This document shows, piece after piece, positions 46,808-54,628 of a stretch of DNA of 64,000 nucleotides. Numbering within the stretch: the first letter of the stretch is position 1; every line of letters begins with the position of its first letter. Source of the DNA: UBA8437 sp963582065 (GTDB lineage Bacteria > Planctomycetota > Planctomycetia > Planctomycetales > Planctomycetaceae); assembly GCA_963582065.1 (NCBI GenBank), contig CAUZRQ010000002.1, positions 1-64,000 of the forward strand. The letters are read 5' to 3'. Both the position numbers and the translations under genes were made by a program. The notes below the pieces were generated by a model that saw only the letters and a program-made list of their open reading frames with translations, did not search any database and had not been told where the DNA came from.

Positions 46808-46847
46808 TGGAAATGACGTAAAGTGACAGAAAATGATTGAAAATGAT
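46808..46847 (+). promoter_or_regulatory. Four tandem 10-bp repeats: candidate DeoR-family operator of the BMC operon
   Basis: Four contiguous decamers read TGGAAATGAC, GTAAAGTGAC, AGAAAATGAT and TGAAAATGAT. The repeat period is exactly one helical turn, ~58 bp before the regulator start. DeoR-family regulators such as AgaR and GlpR are known to bind GAAA/TTTC-type repeats. This makes an autoregulated operator for the downstream DeoR gene and microcompartment operon the best reading. The surrounding 150 bp is less GC-rich than the rest of the window; no clear -10/-35 pair was settled. Confidence 0.65.
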
Positions 46848-46904
46848 GGCCCATAGTGTCAATATGGATAAAAAGGAGTCACGCTCGCGAATTGAGGGCG
46901 AGAA

Positions 46905-47717
46905 ATGCTGGTTGATCAACGGCGCAGTCAGATCCTTGAAATCATTGAAATGAAAGGGTTTTCTGCGCTACAGGACTTGGTGGCCGAGGTGGGTGTCAGC
47001 GAATCCACGATACGACGTGACTTGGATAGTCTTGATAGAAATGGCCAGATTAGGAGGACACGAGGGGGAGCCGCCTACGTTGGCGAATCGTTGACGGATT
47101 TCGACGACCGTCGTCACAAGGCACGACCCCAAAAGCAGCTCGTGGCTCGGGCCGTGGCCGAGTTGATCGGTCCGGGTGAGACGGTGCTGCTGGACGGGGG
47201 GACAACGACGTTGGAGGTGGCCAAGCAATTGCAGGGCAAGTCGCTGCAGGTGGTCACCAACTCGTTGCCGATCGTCAACGTGCTGCTCAACCAGCCCAAG
47301 ATCGAGCTGATCCAGATCGGCGGATTCGTCTATCCCAAGACGGGAGTCGCACTGGGGACGCTGGCCGTCGAGGCGATTGGGCGGGTTCATGCTCGGAGAC
47401 TGATCATGAGCGTGGGGGGAATCACCGAGCGGGGTTTGTTCAACAGCAATGCACTGCTGGTCGAGACCGAGCGGGCGATGATGGCCTCGGCCGAGGAGGT
47501 GATCGTGGTCACCGACAGTGGAAAGCTCGGACACGCGGCCCTGGCCCGGCTATGTCCGCTCGAAGAGGTCGACCACCTGGTCGTCGACGGGGGGATCACT
47601 CACGAGTGGCGAGACAAGATCGAGTCGGTCGGCGTGGCGCTGACAGTTGTTGAGCCGGACGAGGACGAGGACGAGGACGAGGACGCCGTACCGGAAGTGG
47701 CGGAACAGACCGGATGA
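46905..47717 (+). CDS. DeoR-family transcriptional regulator of the BMC operon
   Basis: A 270-residue regulator. An N-terminal winged HTH (GFSALQDLVAEVGVSESTIRRDLDSL) is followed by a DeoR C-terminal sugar-phosphate sensing domain with LLDGGTTTLEVAKQL and FNSNALLVETERAMM. DeoR proteins usually repress sugar-catabolic operons and release DNA on binding a phosphorylated sugar; here the likely inducer is a pathway phosphosugar. The C-terminus has an acidic tail encoded by four GACGAG hexanucleotide repeats plus GAC (47658-47684). Its stop overlaps the pduL start (ATGA). The probable operator is at 46808-46847. Confidence 0.9.
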   Translation: MLVDQRRSQILEIIEMKGFSALQDLVAEVGVSESTIRRDLDSLDRNGQIRRTRGGAAYVGESLTDFDDRRHKARPQKQLVARAVAELIGPGETVLLDGGTTTLEVAKQLQGKSLQVVTNSLPIVNVLLNQPKIELIQIGGFVYPKTGVALGTLAVEAIGRVHARRLIMSVGGITERGLFNSNALLVETERAMMASAEEVIVVTDSGKLGHAALARLCPLEEVDHLVVDGGITHEWRDKIESVGVALTVVEPDEDEDEDEDAVPEVAEQTG

Positions 47718-48442
47718 AGACCATGACACAGATTCCAACCGAACTGGGACGTATCGAGATCGAGCAGTTGGTGCGGGAGGTGCTGCACCGGCAGGGCGGT
47801 CCGGCAGCAGCTCGCACGCCGGCGGCCTCCGCCGACGGGGCCCCCAATCCACTGATCGTCAACGTCTCGGCCCGCCACGTGCATCTCTCGCAGGAACACC
47901 TCGAGGTACTTTTCGGACCCGGTTCCGAGCTGGAGGTCGACCGCGAGTTGTACCAGGGGGGGTACTTCGCCGCCCGCCAGACGGTGTCGGTGGTCGGTCC
48001 CCGTCGGCGGATGCTTCCCAGTGTCCGGGTGCTGGGCCCCTGCCGAGGAGCCACCCAAGTGGAACTCTCGTTTACCGACGGGATCTTCCTGGGCCTGGAC
48101 CTTCCGGTGCGGATCAGTGGCGACCATCACGACACGCCGGGCTGCCTGCTGGTCGGACCGGCCGGCGTGGTCGAACTGGAGTCGGGACTGATCCGGGCGA
48201 TGCGGCATGTGCACATGGGGCCTGCCGATCTGGCTCACTACGACGTCGAGGCCGGCGAGTCGATGCAGTTGCGGATCGAGTCGGCCGGCTGCACGACGGT
48301 GCTGGAAGACATGGTGGTGCGGGTCGGTGATGACATCCGGTTGGAAGTCCACATCGACACCGACGAGGGAAACGCGGTGAACCTGGCGATGGCCGGGAAG
48401 GTGGAGCTGCAGAAATCCAATTCGTGTGCCTGCCACAGGTGA
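47714..48442 (+). CDS. pduL: PduL-type phosphate acyltransferase of the microcompartment
   Basis: A 242-residue phosphotransacylase. PduL turns acyl-CoA plus phosphate into acyl-phosphate plus CoA inside the shell, recycling CoA. The core has the zinc-binding NVSARHVHLS (His 55 and 57) and RAMRHVHMGPADL; residues 13-27 (RIEIEQLVREVLHRQ) form the amphipathic helix expected of an N-terminal encapsulation peptide, followed by an Ala/Pro-rich linker. It is translationally coupled to the DeoR gene. Expected substrate in this BMC class is lactyl-CoA, an inference. Confidence 0.92.
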   Translation: MKTMTQIPTELGRIEIEQLVREVLHRQGGPAAARTPAASADGAPNPLIVNVSARHVHLSQEHLEVLFGPGSELEVDRELYQGGYFAARQTVSVVGPRRRMLPSVRVLGPCRGATQVELSFTDGIFLGLDLPVRISGDHHDTPGCLLVGPAGVVELESGLIRAMRHVHMGPADLAHYDVEAGESMQLRIESAGCTTVLEDMVVRVGDDIRLEVHIDTDEGNAVNLAMAGKVELQKSNSCACHR

Positions 48443-48543
48443 GACGCGATCCGAGCCGGCAGGCGAGACAGACATCCGAAGAGACGGGCGGCGGTGTCGC
48501 CGTTCGGTCCACATCCTGAGAAGAGAAGTAGGAGAGTTGAGCG

Positions 48544-48828
48544 ATGGCCAAGAAAATGGAAGCGTTGGGAATGATCGAAACCAGGGGACTGGTGGGCCTG
48601 ATCGAAGCGTGCGACGCGATGCTCAAGGCGGCCAACGTCGAGATGAGCGGCTGGCGGCAGGTCGGTGGTGGCCTGGTGACCGGTTTCGTCGTCGGCGACG
48701 TGGCGGCGGTCAAGGCGGCCGTTGATGCCGGTGCCAGCGCCGCGAGCAAGGTCGGTGAGGTGGTCAGCGTGCAGGTGATTCCCCGCCCGCACGAGGAACT
48801 CAACTCGATACTGCCCTCCGGCGAATAG
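48544..48828 (+). CDS. BMC-H shell protein 1
   Basis: A 94-residue single-domain BMC protein that forms hexameric shell tiles. It has ALGMIETRGLVGLIEACDAM at the N-terminus and the pore-loop region WRQVGGGLVTGFVVGDV, in which VGGG takes the place of the IGSG-type pore motif of PduA. The second half ends IPRPHEELNSILP. AGGAGAG lies 8 bp upstream of the ATG. A second BMC-H gene follows after 130 bp. No BMC-T gene is seen in the locus, as in other planctomycete BMC operons. Confidence 0.95.
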   Translation: MAKKMEALGMIETRGLVGLIEACDAMLKAANVEMSGWRQVGGGLVTGFVVGDVAAVKAAVDAGASAASKVGEVVSVQVIPRPHEELNSILPSGE

Positions 48829-48958
48829 TTCCCGAATCGGTGGTTCGGGCAACCCGATGGTCGACGGCAACCGGCCGTGACGGTCAACGGGACGAATCCG
48901 GACATCGCCGGGAAGCCCACAAGTGCCCCCCCGAGGGGCCTTTCGGAGAGATGCTCTC

Positions 48959-49231
48959 ATGAGTACTGAATCGATTGGAATGGTAGAGACTCGCGGCGTG
49001 GTGGCTCACATAGAAGCCACCGATGCGATGGTCAAGGCGGCCAACGTCACGGTGGCCGCCTGCGTTACGCTCGGTGGCGGTTGGGTCACCTCGATTGTCA
49101 CCGGTGACACCGGCAGCGTGCGTGCGGCAGTGGATGCAGGATCGCAGGCGGCCTCGGCCGTCGGTGAACTCGTCTCCGCCCACGTGATCTCGCGGCCCAC
49201 CGACGGGCTCGTCGAGTTTTTTGTTTCCTGA
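48959..49231 (+). CDS. BMC-H shell protein 2
   Basis: A 90-residue BMC-H protein. It begins SIGMVETRGVVAHIEATDAM and carries TLGGGWVTSIVTGDTGSV, so its pore loop differs (LGGGW with a bulky Trp) from the first paralogue. The two probably make distinct pores in the same shell. The ATG at 48959 follows CGGAGAG. The acetate-kinase-like gene starts 38 bp downstream. Confidence 0.95.
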   Translation: MSTESIGMVETRGVVAHIEATDAMVKAANVTVAACVTLGGGWVTSIVTGDTGSVRAAVDAGSQAASAVGELVSAHVISRPTDGLVEFFVS

Positions 49232-49268
49232 ACCGTGTCTCGAGACGGGAGGTTCGAAGGATCGAACC

Positions 49269-50456
49269 ATGAAAGTACTTGTCGCCAACCTCGGGTCGAC
49301 CAGCTTCAAGTTCCGGCTGTACGACCTCGACGGTGAACACCAGCTCGCCCGCGGTGCGATTGATCGCATCGGCGGGGACGGCAGTGTCGTGTCGATCGAG
49401 ATCGGGGAGCAGGTGGTCGAGTCGACGGCGTCGATTCCCGATCACGCCGTCGCGGTGAGCATTTGCCTGGACGCGCTGACGCACCCCGACACGGGATGCC
49501 TGGGCAGTGTCGAGGAGGTGGCCGCCATCGGGTTCAAGGCGGTCTTCGCCGCCGAACTCTCCGGAGTGCGGTTCGTCGACGAGGTCCTGCTGGAGCGGAT
49601 GGAATCCCTGGCCGACGTGGCGCCGGCACACAACCCGCCCTACGTCGAGGCGATGCGTCAACTGACGACCGCCTTTCCGGGAATCCCACTGGTTGCGGCT
49701 CTGGAGACGGGATTTCACGAGACCATCTCGGACGCACAGCGGGCCTACGCTGTCCCGGCCGAGTGGCAGGAACTGGGGGTCAGGAGGTGGGGGTACCATG
49801 GGGCCAGCCACCGCTACATCGCCACCCGGATGGCCGAATTGACCGGTCGAGACGACCTGAAGGTCGTCTCGTGTCACCTCGGCGGCAGTAGTTCTCTGGC
49901 GGCGATCGACGGAGGCGTTTCACGGGCGGCGAGTATGGGAATGAGTCCGCAGAGCGGATTGCCCCACAACAACCGGGTCGGCGACTTCGATCCGTTCGCG
50001 TTGCCGGTCCTGATGCGGGCCACCGGCAAGGGGCTCGAGGAACTCCTCGACGACCTGGCATCCCGCAGCGGACTCCTGGGCCTCAGCGGTCTCAGCGGCG
50101 ATCTCCGGGATCTCGAGCAGGCCGCCAACGATGGCCACGCCGGAGCCGCTCTGGCGCTGGAGCATTTCGTCCTGGCGATCCGGGGTTACCTGGCGTCGCA
50201 GATGGCGGTGCTGGGCGGAGCCGACGCGGTCGTGTTCACAGGTGGGATCGGAGAAAACAGCGTCCGCATCCGCGCGGAGGTCTGTCGCGGCATGGACTGG
50301 TGCGGGTTGGTGATCGACGAGGAAGCCAATGCGGGGGCCGTGGGCGAGGCGGAGATCACCGGTGCAGCGAGTCATACGGCGACCTGGGTGGTGCCGACCA
50401 ACGAGGAACTGATCGTGGCTCGGCAGGCGGCCGAGTTGGTGAGTGGCGGAGCCTGA
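49269..50456 (+). CDS. ackA: Acetate kinase-like acyl-phosphate kinase of the BMC operon
   Basis: A 395-residue ASKHA-fold kinase expected to make ATP from the acyl-phosphate released by PduL. Matches to AckA: NLGSTSFKFRLYDL (canonical NSGSSSLKF), WGYHGASHRYIA, and FTGGIGENSVRIRAE. The substrate loop deviates: HLGGSSSLAAIDGG instead of HLGNGASL, and GLPHNNRVGDFDP instead of a GLMMGTRSGDIDP-like sequence, keeping the Arg and Asp. Such changes fit a non-acetate substrate such as lactyl-phosphate, but this is inference. No encapsulation peptide is evident, so it may be cytosolic. Start at ATG 49269, after an AGGTTCGAAGGA-type leader. Confidence 0.9.
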   Translation: MKVLVANLGSTSFKFRLYDLDGEHQLARGAIDRIGGDGSVVSIEIGEQVVESTASIPDHAVAVSICLDALTHPDTGCLGSVEEVAAIGFKAVFAAELSGVRFVDEVLLERMESLADVAPAHNPPYVEAMRQLTTAFPGIPLVAALETGFHETISDAQRAYAVPAEWQELGVRRWGYHGASHRYIATRMAELTGRDDLKVVSCHLGGSSSLAAIDGGVSRAASMGMSPQSGLPHNNRVGDFDPFALPVLMRATGKGLEELLDDLASRSGLLGLSGLSGDLRDLEQAANDGHAGAALALEHFVLAIRGYLASQMAVLGGADAVVFTGGIGENSVRIRAEVCRGMDWCGLVIDEEANAGAVGEAEITGAASHTATWVVPTNEELIVARQAAELVSGGA

Positions 50457-50486
50457 AACCGGGAAATGGAGAGGAGACCGACGGCG

Positions 50487-50795
50487 ATGTTCATGGCACG
50501 AATCACCGGCAGTATCGTCTCGAGCCAAAAGGTCGAGTCGATGGTCGGACAGAAGTTGCTGATCGTCGAGCCGTTGCGGGTCGACGAGAAGACTCGAGCG
50601 AAACTCAGTTCCACCGGTCGCACCTTCATCGTCGTCGACACGGTCGGAGCCGGCGAGGGCGAAGTTGTGTTGTGCGTCCAGGGATCCAGTGCCCGGTTCA
50701 CGGAACAGACCGAGAAGCTCCCGATTGACGCCGCGATCGTCGGCATCGTTGACCAGGTCCAAGTTGGAGATCACCGCGTGCGGCTGCCCAGTTGA
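50487..50795 (+). CDS. BMC-P (EutN/CcmL) shell vertex protein 1
   Basis: A 102-residue pentameric shell protein that caps vertices. It begins ARITGSIVSSQKVESMVGQK and continues with LLIVEPL, VDTVGAGEGEVVLCVQGSSA and VGIVDQV, all characteristic of the EutN/CcmL family. A GGAGAGGAGA site precedes the ATG at 50487. It is the first of three BMC-P genes in the operon, the usual number for this BMC class. Confidence 0.94.
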   Translation: MFMARITGSIVSSQKVESMVGQKLLIVEPLRVDEKTRAKLSSTGRTFIVVDTVGAGEGEVVLCVQGSSARFTEQTEKLPIDAAIVGIVDQVQVGDHRVRLPS

Positions 50796-50875
50796 GCCGC
50801 GGACCGCGAAACCGAGATTTGATAACCAGATTTTAAATAGTCAGCTAACTGTAGAGAAACAGAAGAGGTCTCTTG

Positions 50876-52306
50876 ATGATCCAAGCTAATCAACAGGTTG
50901 TTCGTACGGTGGTGGAAGAGGTCCTGTCCCAACTGGGGAGTCGAGGATCGGCCACGACCGAAGTTGCATCGTCGGCCGACGGAGACTGGGGCGTGTTCTC
51001 GAAGGTGGATGACGCCGTCGACGCCGCCTCGAGGGCGTTCCAGCAACTCCAGCAGAAGCAAGTCGAGGACCGGGCGAGGGCGATCGCCTGCGTGGTGCAG
51101 ATCTGTACCACGCAGTGTGACGAGTTGGGCCGTGCCGAACTTGACGAGACCCGTATCGGGCGGCTCGATCACAAGATCGAGAAGCTGCAGATCATCAAGC
51201 TGGTTCCCGGCACGGAGTTCCTCCGCTGCGACGCGGTCTCGGGCGACCGCGGCCTGACCGTGACCGAGTACGCTCCGTTCGGCGTGATCGGCGTCATCAC
51301 TCCGGTCACCCATTCGCTGCCGACCTTGGCCGGCAACGTGATCAGCATGGTTGCCTCGGGCAACACGCTGGTCGTCAATCCCCACCCGTCGGGCGCGAGG
51401 ATTGCCTGCGAGGGCGTGCGGCGGTTCAACCGGGCGATCAAGGACGCGATCGGGATCGAGAACCTGGTGACGATCGTCAGTGAACCGACGCTCGAGACGG
51501 CCAACGCGATCTTCGAACACCGCGGCGTGCGTCTGCTGGTGGTCACCGGCGGTCCGGGGGTCGCGCGGGCGGCGTTGGCCAGCCGCAAGCGGGCCATCGT
51601 GGCCGGTCCGGGGAATCCCCCGGTCGTCGTCGACCAGACCGCCGACCTGGACAATGCCGCCGCCTCGATCGTCAAGGGAGCTGCCTACGACAACAACCTG
51701 TTGTGTATCGGCGAGAAGGAGGTCTTCGCGGTCGAGTCGATCTTCGATCCGCTGATGGAGGCCGTTTCGAGCAACGGTGGCTTCCGCCTTTCGACCGATC
51801 AGATGGACCAACTGGCCCAGCTGGCCTTCTCGCCGCCGGCCGAAGCCGGCGGCCACCATGTGCTGAACCGCGACCTGGTCGGCGTCGACGCCGAGGTGCT
51901 GGCCGAGAAGATCGGGGTCAAGGTTCCCGTCGGCACGCAGATCCTCTACGGGGAGACCGGCACGGACAGCCCGTTTGTTCCCGAGGAGCAGATGATGCCC
52001 TGCGTTCCGTTTGTCCGCTGCCGGGACGCAGCCGAGGGGATCGAGTTGTCCCTGGAAGCCGAGCACGGGTTTGGACACACCAGCCTGATTCACTCGCGGG
52101 ACATTCGCACGATGACCGAGATGGCCCGGGCGATGAACACGACGCTGTTTGTCAAGAACGGCCCCTCCATGGCCGGGTTGGGACTCGGCGGTGAAGGCTA
52201 TCTTTCCTACAGCATCGCCACTCCGACCGGCGAAGGTGTGACCAATCCCCTGACTTTCACGCGTCAACGTCGGTGCGCGATGGTCGACGACCTGAGGATC
52301 ATCTGA
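50876..52306 (+). CDS. CoA-acylating aldehyde dehydrogenase (PduP-like), encapsulated
   Basis: A 476-residue NAD-dependent aldehyde dehydrogenase that forms acyl-CoA. The catalytic Cys is at about residue 277 in YDNNLLCIGEKE. The N-terminal NQQVVRTVVEEVLSQLGS is an amphipathic helix followed by a variable linker, the form of a BMC encapsulation peptide. FGVIGVITPVTH and VVAGPGNPPVVVD are nucleotide- and CoA-site regions of this subfamily. The likely reaction is lactaldehyde plus CoA and NAD to lactyl-CoA and NADH. The ATG at 50876 has AGAAGAGG 8 bp upstream. Its TGA overlaps the next ATG by one base. Confidence 0.93.
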   Translation: MIQANQQVVRTVVEEVLSQLGSRGSATTEVASSADGDWGVFSKVDDAVDAASRAFQQLQQKQVEDRARAIACVVQICTTQCDELGRAELDETRIGRLDHKIEKLQIIKLVPGTEFLRCDAVSGDRGLTVTEYAPFGVIGVITPVTHSLPTLAGNVISMVASGNTLVVNPHPSGARIACEGVRRFNRAIKDAIGIENLVTIVSEPTLETANAIFEHRGVRLLVVTGGPGVARAALASRKRAIVAGPGNPPVVVDQTADLDNAAASIVKGAAYDNNLLCIGEKEVFAVESIFDPLMEAVSSNGGFRLSTDQMDQLAQLAFSPPAEAGGHHVLNRDLVGVDAEVLAEKIGVKVPVGTQILYGETGTDSPFVPEEQMMPCVPFVRCRDAAEGIELSLEAEHGFGHTSLIHSRDIRTMTEMARAMNTTLFVKNGPSMAGLGLGGEGYLSYSIATPTGEGVTNPLTFTRQRRCAMVDDLRII

Positions 52307-52563
52307 TGCGTTGGGGCAAGGTCATCGGTCGGACCACGGCCACCGTCAAGCACGCGTCTCTCGAGGCTCAACGCCTGATTCTCGTGCAGCCGCTCGATGC
52401 CCGGTCTGCCTCAGACGGGGACCCGATGGTGGTCATCGACGCGGTGGGCAGCCGACAGGGAGACCGGGTGCTGATGACCAGCGACGGCCGCTCGGTCCGG
52501 CAATTGCTCGAAGACGACACGGCACCGGCCCGCTGGGCCATCATCGGAATCATCAACGACTGA
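52306..52563 (+). CDS. BMC-P (EutN/CcmL) shell vertex protein 2
   Basis: An 85-residue EutN/CcmL protein: MRWGKVIGRTTATVKHASLE, ILVQPLDARSASDG, VVIDAVGSRQGDRVLMTSDG and the C-terminal AIIGIIND. It overlaps the aldehyde dehydrogenase stop by one base (TGATG), indicating coupling. Confidence 0.94.
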   Translation: MRWGKVIGRTTATVKHASLEAQRLILVQPLDARSASDGDPMVVIDAVGSRQGDRVLMTSDGRSVRQLLEDDTAPARWAIIGIIND

Positions 52564-52611
52564 CACGTTTTCAGAAATTCTCGTCCCGCTGTTTCATGGA
52601 ATCCCCGGCGA

Positions 52612-53283
52612 ATGACTCCCGACCCGAATCTCGTTGAACAGATCGTCGCTGCCGTCGAGCGTCGGTTGCAGACCGAAGCTCCGGAGTCAGCAGGTCCGCT
52701 GGTCGCGGACGAGAACGAGATCGTCTGCCACGAGTCGATTGTCACCGGGGAACTGCTCACCGAACAGATCACGTGCGATGTCCGTCAACTCCGGATCGCC
52801 GTCGGTTCGATTCTGACTCCCACGGCCCGTGAGGTCGTCGCACGTCACGAGTTGACCGTCACGGTCGACGCCACCTCGCCAGCTCCGGGGGATTTGCCGC
52901 AGGCCCCGGCGGGTTGGAGATTGCTGCTGGCCGATCCGGACGTGCGGGAACTGACCGGGTACGTGTCCGAGCGGTCCGGGGGAACCGATGAGGCCGTCTC
53001 GCGTTCGGGCGAGTGGTTGTCGGGCGACACTTCGACCGGTGTCGTGGTGCTCTCGACCGACCCCCATCGCCTGGCCTGCCTGGCCAACCGTCGCCCGGAG
53101 GTGCGGGCGGCGGTCGTGGGTGACGTCGAGGAGACATCACGGGTGCTGGGTCGACTGGGAGCCAACCTGGTGGTCGCCTGTCCGCTGGCCGCCGGATCCT
53201 GGCAGTCGCGGCAGATCGTGGAGACCTGCCTGGCTGCGGCTCCGCCGGTGCCGCCGGCCGACTGGCCGACGGGGACATCGTGA
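52612..53283 (+). CDS. Putative BMC lumen protein with degenerate RpiB-like domain
   Basis: A 223-residue protein of uncertain function. Residues 7-20 (LVEQIVAAVERRLQ) are a typical encapsulation helix. A middle segment, ITCDVRQLRIAVGSILTPTA, resembles segments in other BMC-associated proteins that precede a 'TPAA' turn. Residues ~140-210 (ACLANRRPEVRAAVVGDVEE, then GANLVVACPL) align by eye with the RpiB/LacAB sugar-phosphate isomerase fold, but the CGTGIG catalytic segment is replaced, so it is probably not an isomerase. It lies between two BMC-P genes. It may be a scaffold or core-nucleating protein. Confidence 0.7.
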   Translation: MTPDPNLVEQIVAAVERRLQTEAPESAGPLVADENEIVCHESIVTGELLTEQITCDVRQLRIAVGSILTPTAREVVARHELTVTVDATSPAPGDLPQAPAGWRLLLADPDVRELTGYVSERSGGTDEAVSRSGEWLSGDTSTGVVVLSTDPHRLACLANRRPEVRAAVVGDVEETSRVLGRLGANLVVACPLAAGSWQSRQIVETCLAAAPPVPPADWPTGTS

Positions 53284-53332
53284 ACGGGAATCCCATGACC
53301 TTCACCGAACGTTTCAACCGGAGTACCGACTG

Positions 53333-53614
53333 ATGAGGGTCGCCGAGGTGATAGGCAACGTGACTTTGTCGACGTGTCATTCGAGCCTGGTGGGAGCCAC
53401 CTGGCTGGTCGCCGTGCCGCTTTCCGCGTCCGGTCTCACCGGCAAACGAAGTGGTCGTGGCGAACCGCTGGTGCTGCTGGACGAGCAGGGAGCCGGTCAC
53501 GGAGCCAGGATTGCCGTCTCGGAGGGGCCGGAGGCGTCGAATCCGTTCCGGCCCGAACTCAAACCGATCGATGCCTACAACGCCGCCATCCTGGACAGCG
53601 TTGAAATCGGATAG
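53333..53614 (+). CDS. BMC-P (EutN/CcmL) shell vertex protein 3
   Basis: A 93-residue EutN/CcmL protein: RVAEVIGNVTLSTCHSSLVG at the N-terminus, a basic insert near GLTGKRSGRGEPLVLLDEQG, then IDAYNAAILDSVEI at the C-terminus. The start at ATG 53333 matches the family N-terminus. It lies between the lumen protein and the aldolase. Confidence 0.92.
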   Translation: MRVAEVIGNVTLSTCHSSLVGATWLVAVPLSASGLTGKRSGRGEPLVLLDEQGAGHGARIAVSEGPEASNPFRPELKPIDAYNAAILDSVEIG

Positions 53615-53677
53615 GCATCAGCAACACAGATACGACCGACCGAAGAACAAGCAACCTATGGAAGGACACGAAAATCG

Positions 53678-54577
53678 ATGAGCGACACACAATGGAGCCG
53701 AGGGATACACGATCGATCCTTGAAAGAGGAGATCTGTGAGATCGGGCGGCGGGTCTACGACAAGGGCTTCGCCGCGGCCAATGACGGAAACATCTCGATC
53801 CGCGTCGGCGAGAACGAGGTGCTTTGCTCGCCGACGATGATCTGCAAGGGGTTCATGGAACCCGAGGACATCTGTGCGGTTGACATGGAGGGCAACCAGA
53901 TCGCCGGACGCCGCAAGCGGACCAGCGAGGTGCTTTTGCACCTGACGATCATGAAGCATCGTCCCGACGTGACGGCCGTCGTGCACTGCCATCCACCTCA
54001 TGCCACCGCATTCGCCGTCGCCGGCGAGCCGATTCCCCAGTGCGTGTTGCCCGAGGTGGAGGTGTTCATGGGCGAGGTGCCGCTGGCTCCTTACGAGACA
54101 CCCGGTGGTCAGGACTTCGCCGATACGGTGATTCCGTTCCTGAAGGGGTCCAACACGATCATTCTGGCCAGCCACGGGACGGTCAGCTTCGGCAAGGACC
54201 TGGTCGACGCTTACTGGAAGACCGAGATCCTGGACGCGTACTGCCGGATCCTGCTGTTGGCCAAGCAACTGGGCAACGTGAACTACTTCGACGAGCGTCA
54301 GACCCGGGAATTGCTCGACCTGAAGCAGCGACTCGGCTTCGACGATCCACGATTCCACAACGACGACTGCGACCTGTGCGGCAACACCGCCTTCATCGAC
54401 GGTTACGGTGGGGAGCCTCTGGCCCAGCAGGCCTTCTCACCGGCTCCGACGTTCCCCGGTTACCTGCAGGCTCCGGCGACCGCCGAGGCGGCCGGGACGG
54501 GTGGAGAAGCCCAGGAGCCGGCTGATGAACTCGTCTCTGCCATCACCGACCAGGTGATGGCGGCCCTGTCGCAGTAA
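53678..54577 (+). CDS. Class II aldolase (fuculose/rhamnulose-phosphate type) with C-terminal encapsulation peptide
   Basis: A 299-residue zinc aldolase. It would cleave L-fuculose- or L-rhamnulose-1-phosphate into DHAP and L-lactaldehyde within the shell. The zinc ligands HCHPPH (His 103 and 105) and SHGT, the Asn-Gly-Asn NDGNIS phosphate site and RTSEVLLH with the catalytic Glu are seen. The C-terminus has an Ala/Pro-rich linker ending in DELVSAITDQVMAALSQ, a classic encapsulation peptide. GGAAGGA precedes the ATG. Fuculose versus rhamnulose cannot be decided from sequence. Confidence 0.93.
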   Translation: MSDTQWSRGIHDRSLKEEICEIGRRVYDKGFAAANDGNISIRVGENEVLCSPTMICKGFMEPEDICAVDMEGNQIAGRRKRTSEVLLHLTIMKHRPDVTAVVHCHPPHATAFAVAGEPIPQCVLPEVEVFMGEVPLAPYETPGGQDFADTVIPFLKGSNTIILASHGTVSFGKDLVDAYWKTEILDAYCRILLLAKQLGNVNYFDERQTRELLDLKQRLGFDDPRFHNDDCDLCGNTAFIDGYGGEPLAQQAFSPAPTFPGYLQAPATAEAAGTGGEAQEPADELVSAITDQVMAALSQ

Positions 54578-54628
54578 TCCTCGACGCCCCCGGTCCCATT
54601 CGAAGACGAGCTCGGAGATCAATTCGAG

